Shown: one piece after another, positions 7,571 to 15,273 of the stretch
How the letters are laid out: every line of letters begins with the position of its first letter
Position numbering within the stretch: position 1 is the stretch's first letter
Assembly: GCA_944327085.1 (NCBI GenBank)
Contig: CALVGG010000003.1
Coordinates: forward strand, 62,001 to 126,000
Direction of reading: 5' to 3'
From: an uncultured Elusimicrobiales bacterium
GTDB lineage: Bacteria; Elusimicrobiota; Elusimicrobia; Elusimicrobiales; Elusimicrobiaceae
DNA length: 64,000 nt
Notes under the pieces: model-generated
Database searches by the model: none
Seen by the model: the letters and a program-made list of their open reading frames with translations, nothing else
Told to the model about the DNA's origin: nothing
Program-made: the position numbers and the translations under genes

Positions 7571-8580
7571 CCCTTGCCAACCATGTATTTCCTTTTGATT
7601 TACATACCATGACCGATAAATATCGGTTTATCCCTTTCTTAAAAGATAAAGAGTTGTACAGCAATTTTAACTTTTCGGTTTTTTTGGATGACTACTGCAA
7701 TGCGGATTGTAAATTTTGTGTAGCAAATATTCGCTGTAAAACTAAAAATAGAAAGAATGTTTTTGGGAAAAATTACAATGCTTATCTTAAATCATTGGAT
7801 AAAATGTTTGCCTTTTTACGCCCGCTTAACCCGACTATCTCTCTAACAGGTGGAGAACCTACTTTATTCCCATTATTTGACGAGGTGGTTTCGTTGGTAA
7901 ATCAATATAATTTTCGCATTCGTGCCGTTACCACGAATGCCTCCCAACTACTAAAAAACAATCAGCGTATCTTAAACTGCTTAATCAAAAACAATTGGAC
8001 GTACTTAAATCTTTCGCTGCCGCACTGGGAACAGAAACGCATTGAAGAAATTATGAGGTACAAAGATACATATCCATCTTCTTTTGCTGATTTACTCAGC
8101 CAAGCACATCAAGCAATTAAAGGAACTTGTGTTAAACCGCGCTTATCTTGCGTCTTACTCAAAGAGGGCGTAGGCGATCTTTCCGCTTGCGAAAAATATG
8201 TTAATTTTTATAATAAACTGGGATATGACAATTTTATTTTTAGACAATTAACCTATTTTAACGGGAAAGATACCAACCAAGATATTGTTCGTTATAACGA
8301 ACAGAATGTGGTTACTTGTGAAAAAATATGGAAAGAAAATGAGGAGCAAGATAAATTTACATTTTTTAAGCGGAATATCGGATACTACTACTATGTGGAA
8401 TTGTATAAATATGCCAATAACACCATTGCCTTCGAATCAGCCGATCTGGCCACACGTAAACAAGAAATGCAAAAATATAACTATAAAAAAGTGTTTGAAG
8501 TAGTTTATCATCCAAACGGAAATTTATGTTCGGGCTGGGATGGAACCCAAGAAATATTATTAAACTATCAGGATTTATAA
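7567..8580 (+). CDS. Radical SAM protein, paralogue of the preceding gene
   Basis: 337 residues. FLDDYCNADCKFC near residue 40 supplies the three cysteines for the 4Fe-4S cluster and is identical to the motif of the upstream fusion gene. SLTGGEPTLFP is the SAM-binding GGE motif, and ITTN-like AVTTNAS follows. The C-terminal VVYHPNGNLCSGW is shared with the paralogue and offers one conserved Cys near its end, which is too few for a full SPASM cluster. It overlaps the previous stop by 4 nt (ATGA) and has GGAGG upstream, so the two were translated together. Tandem duplication followed by divergence is likely. The reaction is unknown; the operon suggests a nucleotide or pyridine-related substrate (inference). 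Confidence 0.85.
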   Translation: MTLANHVFPFDLHTMTDKYRFIPFLKDKELYSNFNFSVFLDDYCNADCKFCVANIRCKTKNRKNVFGKNYNAYLKSLDKMFAFLRPLNPTISLTGGEPTLFPLFDEVVSLVNQYNFRIRAVTTNASQLLKNNQRILNCLIKNNWTYLNLSLPHWEQKRIEEIMRYKDTYPSSFADLLSQAHQAIKGTCVKPRLSCVLLKEGVGDLSACEKYVNFYNKLGYDNFIFRQLTYFNGKDTNQDIVRYNEQNVVTCEKIWKENEEQDKFTFFKRNIGYYYYVELYKYANNTIAFESADLATRKQEMQKYNYKKVFEVVYHPNGNLCSGWDGTQEILLNYQDL

Positions 8581-8581
8581 T

Positions 8582-9256
8582 ATGCCTTCTACGCGCCTAT
8601 ATATTAATATTACGAATCACTGCAATGTGGCCTGTCCGTTTTGCTGTATGTATTCTTCCCCAGCAAAGCGCACCTTTATGCCCCTGCAAAAATTTACGGA
8701 GATACTATCTGCTCATCAAGATTATGAACTGCAATTAGAAGGAGGGGAACCTATGCTGCACCCCCAGATTAAACCTTTTTTGGAACAGGCCTGGGCAGAT
8801 CCTCAATGCAAAAAACTGATTGTGCTTACCAACGGCCTTAATTTACGCAACAATTTACAGGATATAGTTGCTTGGAGAGGGCTTTCTACAACGCCGACTG
8901 TTCTTAAAATCAGCGTGAATTCTTTTTTAATGAAACAACATCCCCGTTTTTTATTTGAAATTGCACTGGCCATACAAAATATCCAGTTTATTCCCAACTT
9001 TTCTATCCAACTAAACGTACGCAAATCGTACGAAGATCCTTTGGATATAGAACAAGAACTAAAAAAGTACAATCTGCTGTCCTTTGCCAATAACATTTTC
9101 TACTTTAACAGGTATGGACGGCTACAAGAAGATAAACGATACGGCGACATTGTTATTAACCAAAATATTGATACGTGGAAGGTATATGCCTCGGACGGAA
9201 CCTGTTTTAATACCAATTTAGTTGCAAGGAGCGAGTACGAAAATGAACTCCATTAA
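8582..9256 (+). CDS. Short radical SAM protein
   Basis: 224 residues, compact for the family. It opens with LYINITNHCNVACPFCCMY, a classical CX3CX2C cluster site followed by one further cysteine. LEGGEPMLHP is the GGE motif and IVLTNGLNL the next strand. The second half (FSIQLNVRKS and the NNIFYFNRYGRL stretch) keeps the partial TIM-barrel pattern. No auxiliary-cluster domain is visible; a single late Cys (DGTCFNTN) remains. It starts 1 nt after the preceding stop and overlaps the next gene by 14 nt. MoaA-like fold; substrate unknown. Confidence 0.8.
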   Translation: MPSTRLYINITNHCNVACPFCCMYSSPAKRTFMPLQKFTEILSAHQDYELQLEGGEPMLHPQIKPFLEQAWADPQCKKLIVLTNGLNLRNNLQDIVAWRGLSTTPTVLKISVNSFLMKQHPRFLFEIALAIQNIQFIPNFSIQLNVRKSYEDPLDIEQELKKYNLLSFANNIFYFNRYGRLQEDKRYGDIVINQNIDTWKVYASDGTCFNTNLVARSEYENELH

Positions 9257-9800
9257 AAAACATCCAGAACATTTTTCCTTAAACCTCGGGAAATTACTTC
9301 TACATAATAACGGACAAAATCCACGCATTACGTATTACCGATTATCCGAATTATTTTCTATTCCAAAAGAAGATTTGAATTCAGAGCGGTTTCAAGAGTT
9401 TGTAATTGATGCCTGCCAAACAACAAATAACACACTGTTAGCTAATTTGTTGGCTGATTTACACAAATACCTGAGTGAGTTTACGGTTCGTACGTTGTTA
9501 ATCAGTTCTGTACAGCAGGCAGAAATTATTAAGCCGTTCATCTCACATATACGATTAGTTGAAAGCATCAATCCGGAAGTTTTAACCGATTTTCCTATAC
9601 ATAAAACACGGTTGGCGTGTTCTTCTTGGGAAGAAATACAAAAGATGCAACAATACCGCTATTACATTTACCGCAACCCGCTGCCCCAGCAGATGAACCT
9701 TCCATTTGAGTTTATTAAATACACTAAAACCCCGGAATACAACATTTCATATTACCGGGACGGGGATTTTATATACAGTGTTTATAAACAAGGAGAATAA
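9243..9800 (+). CDS. Unknown 185-residue protein in the radical SAM cassette
   Basis: I do not recognise a family. The frame is open from 9222, but the ATG at 9243 has AAGGAG about 12 nt upstream and is preferred; it overlaps the end of the short radical SAM gene. The protein looks soluble, with no signal peptide or membrane segment. It begins with basic SIKKHPEH, then alternates helical-looking and strand-like stretches, and ends in a tyrosine-rich, strand-like tail (YRYYIYRNP, YNISYYRDGDFIYS). It has only two cysteines and no obvious metal site. Its fixed place between two radical SAM genes suggests a partner, substrate-binding or carrier role, which is inference. Confidence 0.6.
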   Translation: MNSIKKHPEHFSLNLGKLLLHNNGQNPRITYYRLSELFSIPKEDLNSERFQEFVIDACQTTNNTLLANLLADLHKYLSEFTVRTLLISSVQQAEIIKPFISHIRLVESINPEVLTDFPIHKTRLACSSWEEIQKMQQYRYYIYRNPLPQQMNLPFEFIKYTKTPEYNISYYRDGDFIYSVYKQGE

Positions 9801-9801
9801 T

Positions 9802-10674
9802 ATGCGATGCAAAATGTTAAGTGTAATCGTTGGCAACAGTGCGTGTGTGGCGGCGTGTCCGTATTGTGTTTCCGGAGAGGTACCAAATGCCAAGAACACC
9901 CAAACGCCTACCGTCAATTGGCGCAACTTCCGTATTGCATGCAAGGCTGCAGATCGGTATGGCGTGGATACTGTCATGCTTACAAGCCGCGGCGAACCCA
10001 CTTTGTTCCCGCAGCAAATTACCGACTATTTAGAACACTTGCATCCATTTCCCTTCCCATTTATAGAATTGCAAACAAACGGCATTCCTTTGGCACGTAA
10101 TCCTAAAAAATATACTCCGTTTTTGAAGAAGTGGTATGAGTTGGGATTGACTGTAATTACACTGTCAGTGGTAAGTCATTTGCCTTCTAAAAATCAACCG
10201 ATTTACGCCCCGCACGGCCAATATATTGACTTACCTGCTTTGATTCGTTTTTTACATTCGTTTGGTTTTACCCTGCGTCTAACCTGCGTACTATGCAAAG
10301 GCATTACTTACACACCTGCCCAAGTGTGGGAATTTATCCAGTTTGCCAAACAAAACCAGGTGGAACAAGTAACGCTTCGCCCTGTAAATGACGAATTTAG
10401 AAGACCTTCTGCCAAACAATGGATCATAAAGCACCGTTTATCCCCGCGAGATAAACAAGCTATTACCCGTATGTTAGAAAAAGAAGGACACCGTGTATTG
10501 GAACTGGGCCGAATTGGTACCGTGTACGACGTGGAAGAACAAAATGTTTGTTTCAGTGTTCCGCTTAATAAATACACAATAGAAACAGACCCGAACCAAA
10601 TTCGCCAGTTAATCTTCTTTCAAGATGGACACCTGCGTTATGAATGGGAAATGCCCGGAGGAAACTTGTTATGA
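9802..10674 (+). CDS. Radical SAM protein (MoaA-like)
   Basis: 290 residues from the ATG at 9802, which has AGGAG at 9791-9795; the frame extends upstream to 9706 but that part overlaps the previous gene. SACVAACPYCVSGEV carries the CX3CX2C cluster motif, and MLTSRGEPTLFP is a GEP-type SAM-binding motif. IELQTNGIPL and RLTCVLCKGI follow in order of the barrel strands. The C-terminus (QLIFFQDGHLRYEWEMPGG) resembles the ending of archaeal and phage-type MoaA-like proteins. The stop overlaps the next start (ATGA at 10671). Substrate unknown; close coupling to the second NadE-like gene suggests that the products act in sequence. Confidence 0.82.
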   Translation: MRCKMLSVIVGNSACVAACPYCVSGEVPNAKNTQTPTVNWRNFRIACKAADRYGVDTVMLTSRGEPTLFPQQITDYLEHLHPFPFPFIELQTNGIPLARNPKKYTPFLKKWYELGLTVITLSVVSHLPSKNQPIYAPHGQYIDLPALIRFLHSFGFTLRLTCVLCKGITYTPAQVWEFIQFAKQNQVEQVTLRPVNDEFRRPSAKQWIIKHRLSPRDKQAITRMLEKEGHRVLELGRIGTVYDVEEQNVCFSVPLNKYTIETDPNQIRQLIFFQDGHLRYEWEMPGGNLL

Positions 10675-11696
10675 AAGTATATAATCCGCCCACTGATTTA
10701 CATTTATCAACTACCCTTGCGCAATACTTAGCACAAATTCGCAAAGAGAGGGGATTTTGTGCTTGCGATTATCTGCAAGAGAAGGCAACATTGTTGGCCC
10801 GTTACTTAGACAAATACCGTTTGCAAGCGTGTGTCCTGGGTGTAAGCGGTGGAGTAGATTCGGCGGTGGCGTTAGGGATCTTAAAACATACGGCCCAGCT
10901 GCCAAACTCCCCGCTTAAACACATCTTTGCGTTAATGATGCCTGTTTCTAATTCTTCCGGCACTACCCACCAAAATGAAGCCACTCAACGGGGAAAGGCT
11001 CTTTGCCGAAAATGGGGTTTGAAACCGTATGTTATTGACTTGCACGATACCAATCAAGCCATGCGAACATCCGTAGAAACTGCTCTGCAAGTACAAGCGA
11101 CCGATTGGGCTATTGGGCAGCTGGTTTCTTGCAGTCGGACTCCGATTGTGTATTATGTTGCTAATCTATTGGTTCAAGAAGGTAAGAAAGCCCTTGTTTG
11201 CGGAACGACCAATCTAGATGAAGGTGGTTATTTAGGATTTATGGGAAAAGCATCCGATTGTATGGTGGACTTACAACTTATTTCTGATTTGCATAAATCT
11301 GAGGTATATGCGTTGGCCCGACACTTAGACGTATTACCCGATATTTTGCAAGCAGTGCCTAGTGGGGATATGTACGATGGCCGAAGTGATGAAACTGTAT
11401 TCGGGGCTCCTTATGATTTCGTAGAGCTGTATTTGCATTATTTGAATTTACCCGCACAAGAACAAACCCAGCTATTAAACGACTGGGACGATACAACTCG
11501 CCAACAATTTAACACTTTGGCAGCTAATTTGGAGCGTCTCCACCGCTATAATGCACACAAATATATGGTAAAATCTCCGGCGGTACACTTAGACATATTA
11601 CCTAGCACCGTCAAAGGCGGTTGGGATAATTCCTACACGGATTGGAAAGCGGTTTTGTATGAAAAAAACACTATGGGAACAGATCTGTGTTCCTAA
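10671..11696 (+). CDS. Second NadE-like ATP-pyrophosphatase (NAD synthetase family)
   Basis: 341 residues, about 95 longer than the first NadE in this operon. VLGVSGGVDSAVALGIL near residue 60 is the PP-loop. CGTTNLDEGGYLGFMGKASDCMVDLQLI and DLHKSEVYALARHL correspond to the NadE core, and SGDMYDGRSDETVFG to the flexible loop with its SDE signature. It therefore activates a carboxylate or equivalent with ATP for amidation. A second, diverged NadE next to a canonical one argues for a different substrate, for instance a modified pyridine dinucleotide (inference). The start at 10671 overlaps the previous stop; the longer frame from 10644 is less likely. It overlaps the next gene by 38 nt. Confidence 0.82.
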   Translation: MKVYNPPTDLHLSTTLAQYLAQIRKERGFCACDYLQEKATLLARYLDKYRLQACVLGVSGGVDSAVALGILKHTAQLPNSPLKHIFALMMPVSNSSGTTHQNEATQRGKALCRKWGLKPYVIDLHDTNQAMRTSVETALQVQATDWAIGQLVSCSRTPIVYYVANLLVQEGKKALVCGTTNLDEGGYLGFMGKASDCMVDLQLISDLHKSEVYALARHLDVLPDILQAVPSGDMYDGRSDETVFGAPYDFVELYLHYLNLPAQEQTQLLNDWDDTTRQQFNTLAANLERLHRYNAHKYMVKSPAVHLDILPSTVKGGWDNSYTDWKAVLYEKNTMGTDLCS

Positions 11697-13323
11697 AAAT
11701 GCAACCCGTCAACACATAGACAAGACCTATTTTTCGCTACAGCATAATCCGGCCACGCGTTTGGCATGGAAAGTGTTGCGCGATGATTTTTACCGGGATA
11801 TATATGCCAAATATGAGGATCTTGCTATCGTAGAGAAAGCAGGGTTCTTAGAAGATAATTTCGAATTACAAGACATATCTCTGTTACAGGATATAACGTT
11901 TCGGACAACGCCGTTGCCTTTGATAAAAAACCTTCCCAAAAACGCTCATCCGATTGTATTACTCAGTACCGGAGGATTCTGCCCTCTGCACGAAGGGCAT
12001 CTTCAAATGATGTACTTAGCCAAAGCCGCATTGGAATCTGCAGGGAAACAAGTGGTTGGCGGCTATTTCTCTATTTCACACCCCAGTTATGTGAACACTA
12101 AAACAAATGTACACGGAACACCGGGATCCTGGCTTTATGATTTACAAAAGCATTTGACTTCTCATCCCTGGCTACTTGCTGACCCCTGGGAAAGTTGTTA
12201 TGTGCCTTCTTTCGTTAATTTTACAGAAGTTATCACTCGTTTGCAGCGGTATCTGCGTGCCTATTTTCACCCTAACACGCAGGTTGCTTATGTGTTTGGT
12301 TCTGATAATGCATGGTTTATGTACTGTTTTGAAAAACGAGGGTTAGGAGTATGTGTTGAACGCACGGGAAGCAGGGAATTATTTAAACAATTAAAAGCAA
12401 AACTGGGTTCCGAGCGGTGCTTATTTGTTCCGAATAATACTCCTCATGCGGCGGCCAATTCTACTGCACTGCGTACTTCCGTAACAAATATAGAATCGGA
12501 GGAGGCCTTGCATTATTATGTGCGCAACGAAGGGACTCCTCCGCTAGAACATTTTCCCTTGTCTTCAAAAGAATTGGTTCAAATTCAACAATATTTCGCT
12601 AACGAATTTATACGCATCTTAAAAAGCAGCATAGATGAAAAAGCGACAATATCCACCGTTTTTGCCAAACAGCAAGTTGAACAAGCCAAACAACTGTTAA
12701 AGGGCAAAAAAACAATCAGTTTAGATCATTTATTTATAGCTGACTATAATGTATCATTAAGCCGGGTATTCCGCTTGTGTGCCACAAACGGATTTCCCAG
12801 CGGTTATTTCGGTGGAAAAAGCCCTCTTACAGAGCAATTAAATGCAATTGTTCCAGGGAAATATATCTTGGTAGATGATGACCGAGCTACTGGCGGTACC
12901 TTAAAAATGTTTTATCAAGCGTTACCAACCCATGTGTCAATCAGTAAGGTTCATTTACTTATTAATCCACAAAACACTATTCCCCATGAAATATTAGATT
13001 TACGGGATTTCTTGCTAGGGGCGCAGTATGGTGGCCTATGCGTGCAACTGCCTAATGGAAAATACGCACGTACACCGTATTTATTACCCTATGTATCCCC
13101 GTCCGCACGCAGTACGATTTTGCCCTCACAGGAACTATCTTTTTCAAAACAGGTCTGGCAGTTAAATTATCAAATTTTCAGTCAAACTAGCTGCCCGGTT
13201 TGTATGCGCAATCTTCCTTCTGAAACAAACACCTTCCTAAGTTATCTGGGTTTTTCTATGAATGAAACCGTGTCCAAGATATGCCAGTATCACCTAGACC
13301 GATTGAGTTGGGCAGGCCATTAA
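11659..13323 (+). CDS. J-like / NMN-adenylyltransferase-like / phosphoribosyltransferase fusion
   Basis: 554 residues in four parts. Residues ~1-60 resemble a J domain: a helix with IDKTYFSL, then HNP where J domains have HPD, then AWKVLRDDFYRDIYAKYED. Residues ~95-280 are a nucleotidyltransferase: STGGFCPLHEGHLQMM gives the HxGH motif and NSTALRTSV the (S)TxxR motif of NadD/NMNAT enzymes. Residues ~350-450 contain YILVDDDRATGGTL, the PRPP loop of type I phosphoribosyltransferases. The C-terminus has CPVC and a late CQYH pair, possibly a zinc site. One chain may thus join a base to PRPP and then adenylylate it. It is the last operon gene; no terminator is visible after it. Confidence 0.8.
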   Translation: MKKTLWEQICVPKNATRQHIDKTYFSLQHNPATRLAWKVLRDDFYRDIYAKYEDLAIVEKAGFLEDNFELQDISLLQDITFRTTPLPLIKNLPKNAHPIVLLSTGGFCPLHEGHLQMMYLAKAALESAGKQVVGGYFSISHPSYVNTKTNVHGTPGSWLYDLQKHLTSHPWLLADPWESCYVPSFVNFTEVITRLQRYLRAYFHPNTQVAYVFGSDNAWFMYCFEKRGLGVCVERTGSRELFKQLKAKLGSERCLFVPNNTPHAAANSTALRTSVTNIESEEALHYYVRNEGTPPLEHFPLSSKELVQIQQYFANEFIRILKSSIDEKATISTVFAKQQVEQAKQLLKGKKTISLDHLFIADYNVSLSRVFRLCATNGFPSGYFGGKSPLTEQLNAIVPGKYILVDDDRATGGTLKMFYQALPTHVSISKVHLLINPQNTIPHEILDLRDFLLGAQYGGLCVQLPNGKYARTPYLLPYVSPSARSTILPSQELSFSKQVWQLNYQIFSQTSCPVCMRNLPSETNTFLSYLGFSMNETVSKICQYHLDRLSWAGH

Positions 13324-13955
13324 CTGCGACTCCGCTAAAATCTTCTGGGTTATATACAAGTGCTTTAGAATTAATTTGACTTTCAATTGGGTATGAACAA
13401 ATATCCTCCGGAGCAGCCGGGATGGTAACATCGGAGCCCTGAGCATCATTACTGTCTAGAAGTGGCAACCTGTTACTCGCGTATCCCAGGATCAATGGCA
13501 AAACCTTACAGAAACACCGGCTTAGCCGGTAATCTTCTTTAGATAAAAACCCGCCGTCGGGAACGAGTTTTAAGGGTAAGTTTATTCTTTTGACGGGACC
13601 GGTTGTACATTCCACAGCAATACAAGACTCAAGGTCGTACGCAGCAAGGCTTCCATTACGTCCGCATATTCCAGCGGGTTGTGGATATTGTGCTGTCCCG
13701 CAAATAAATCGTACGAAGGCTCCCTCATAAAAGAAAGTTACAATTCATCTGTCTCCCCGCGCGCGACCGTATCTACGGGGATAATATCTTGTGTATGAGC
13801 ACTTCGGCTAGGGGAACCATTTGTTCGGGCGGTACGGATTTCATATTTTTATATTGATCCGTAAACGTGAGGAAAAAATCCTTCCCTTTGTTATGAATGA
13901 CCTTTACGGTATAAACGCGCAGGTTGATTACTTTGCCCAGAGATTTGGATATTTT
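13324..13955 (-). pseudogene. Decayed minus-strand gene remnants beside the island
   Basis: No intact gene is visible, but minus-strand frames read like broken protein. 13774-13955 encodes a coherent stretch (RVYTVKVIHNKGKDFFL and EQMVPLAEVLIH), then stops, while a shifted frame continues as IIPVDTVARGETDEL to 13738. A separate frame, 13582-13728, begins MREPSYDLFAGQHN. A third, open to 13324 and on into the end of the fusion gene, contains PDGGFLSKED. The stops and shifts indicate decay. I do not recognise the original family. The overlap of the last frame with the fusion gene is probably fortuitous. Confidence 0.45.
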
Positions 13956-14077
13956 TCACCCGTTTTGTCGCGCAGGATACCGTTAAAAAATAGCTAATTT
14001 GGACGGAATCCACCAAACTTTACTGAGCACTTTTAAAACTTTTATATAAATGGACAGAAATCATATTTAAAAAACGT

Positions 14078-14362
14078 TTGGATTTCTGTTTAAAATTTTT
14101 TTCCGAGTTGAACCCACTACAAATCCGTTTTAGTATTAGAAAAATGGCAAAACGTTGGGGAAATTTCCAAAAAAATGGACTTATTTTTCTGAATCCAGAT
14201 TTAATTAAGGCTCCTAAAAAGTGTATAGATTATGTCATTTTTCATGAACTTTGCCACCACCAGCACAAATAACATAATAAAAATTTTTTTAAATTATTAG
14301 AACAAAAATACCCTAATTATTTAACGCTAAAAACTGAATTAGAGTTAAGGATTTTAGGTTAA
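14078..14362 (+). pseudogene. YgjP/DUF45-type metallopeptidase remnant
   Basis: The frame reads RFSIRKMAKRWGNF, NLDLI-like NPDLIKAP, CIDYVIFHELCHHQH, then an in-frame TAA at 14270-14272, and continues with FFKLLEQKYPNYLTLKTEL to a stop at 14362. This is the C-terminal half of the YgjP-like (SprT/WLM-related) zinc peptidase family; HELCH is the zinc-binding motif. Homology also seems to extend upstream of the TTG at 14078 without an ATG, so the N-terminus is lost as well. Truncated 5' end plus an internal stop make this a pseudogene. Confidence 0.75.
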
Positions 14363-14373
14363 AACATTTTCTT

Positions 14374-14495
14374 AATTCCCTGTTTTATTTTTAGGGAATT
14401 TGGGCAAGTTGTATAGGGGAAACAGGGCAAAAAATGGCTCAAAAAACCTAAAAATTAACATTTTCCCTGTATTTTCCCTACGTATCAGGGAATTT
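14374..14495. repeat. Cluster of TTCCCTG / CAGGGAA repeats
   Basis: The short element TTCCCTG and its complement recur: TTCCCTG at 14376 with AGGGAA at 14393, GGGGAAACAGGG near 14416, TTTTCCCTG at 14461, TTTTCCCTA at 14472 and CAGGGAA at 14486. The region is AT-rich and gene-free from 14363 to 14550. It may be a protein-binding or recombination site at the island edge, or leftover operators; nothing here decides. Confidence 0.45.
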
Positions 14496-14551
14496 GCTAC
14501 CAAAAACTAACAGCATATTGCTGAGCAAACTACACACTCCGCCATTTAAAA

Positions 14552-14580
14552 AGCCCCCGTTTAAACCGGGGGCTTTTTTA
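14552..14580 (-). terminator. Bidirectional terminator
   Basis: The stem AGCCCCCG/CGGGGGCT-type hairpin has A-rich and T-rich flanks on both sides. It ends the minus-strand flavodoxin gene (stop at 14593) and marks the first typical chromosomal feature right of the island. Confidence 0.8.
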
Positions 14581-14592
14581 CTATCCTAAATA

Positions 14593-15261
14593 TTATTTGT
14601 GGTGGAATTGCTCCCCCACCAAAACTTCTTTTTCAGGCGCAGTCTGCAAGCCGTTTAACCAGGTAAGTATCTTGTTATCCACGGCGGCGTCATAAGATGC
14701 GTCCAAATTATTAAACGCCGCCCCCGGCAACAAACGGGCATTTTTTGCCTTGGCGCGAACATCTTTAAAATAGGTGCCGTAATTACTGCCCTGGGTGGAA
14801 AAGAAAACCACCGCTTTGCCTTTAAAATCCATTTGCTGCAAAAACGCCAAAAGCGGCGTGGCGGCCGTATACCACCAAACAGGCGCACCCACAAATACCG
14901 TATCATAAGCGCTTACATCCGGCAGCGGTTCTTTTAAAGCCGGATACTGCCCGCTTTTTAATTGCCTCCTAAGAGACAGAGCCAACCACGGAACATTGCT
15001 AAACGGTTTTTGGGTTTCAATGGCATATAATTCCCCGCCGGTGTACTGTGCCACACGCTGCGCCACCGCCTGCGTATGCCCGGTTTTAGAATAATAAATA
15101 ACCAAAGTTTTACCCAAAGAAGCCGTATACGCCGGTTTTTCCCCAAAGTAAGGGGCCATTTCCTGCTGGTTTCTGGCGGCTACTGCGCGTAAATGAAAAA
15201 CCCCTCTTACCGCACAGCCTAAGCCAATAATAACAATAATGCCTATAATTATTTTTAACAT
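14593..15261 (-). CDS. Membrane-anchored flavodoxin family protein
   Basis: 222 residues. An N-terminal hydrophobic helix (IIIGIIVIIGLG) anchors or exports the protein. LVIYYSKTGHTQAVAQ supplies the FMN phosphate-binding loop (TxTGxT type). APVWWYTAATPLLAFL and FFSTQGSNYGTYF are the later flavin loops of the flavodoxin_4 group, which includes flavin-dependent reductases of gut bacteria. Start ATG at 15261 with AAGGAGG. It is the last gene of a minus-strand redox block with a second exported flavodoxin and a DUF4405 membrane protein, suggesting electron transfer at the cytoplasmic membrane or in the periplasm. Partner unknown. Confidence 0.85.
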   Translation of the reverse strand: MLKIIIGIIVIIGLGCAVRGVFHLRAVAARNQQEMAPYFGEKPAYTASLGKTLVIYYSKTGHTQAVAQRVAQYTGGELYAIETQKPFSNVPWLALSLRRQLKSGQYPALKEPLPDVSAYDTVFVGAPVWWYTAATPLLAFLQQMDFKGKAVVFFSTQGSNYGTYFKDVRAKAKNARLLPGAAFNNLDASYDAAVDNKILTWLNGLQTAPEKEVLVGEQFHHK

Positions 15262-15273
15262 CGTATCCTCCTT

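Noticed and set aside
1153-13323. The island operon as a NAD-depleting defence system (TIR, Sir2 or similar)
   Set aside because: No NAD-cleaving effector, STING, CD-NTase or sensor domain was found; all recognisable enzymes synthesise or salvage NAD.
13256-13615. 119-aa minus-strand frame as an intact gene
   Set aside because: It runs into the coding end of the fusion gene, shows no recognisable domain or start signal, and lies in a region of broken frames. Only its outer part is kept, within the decayed region.
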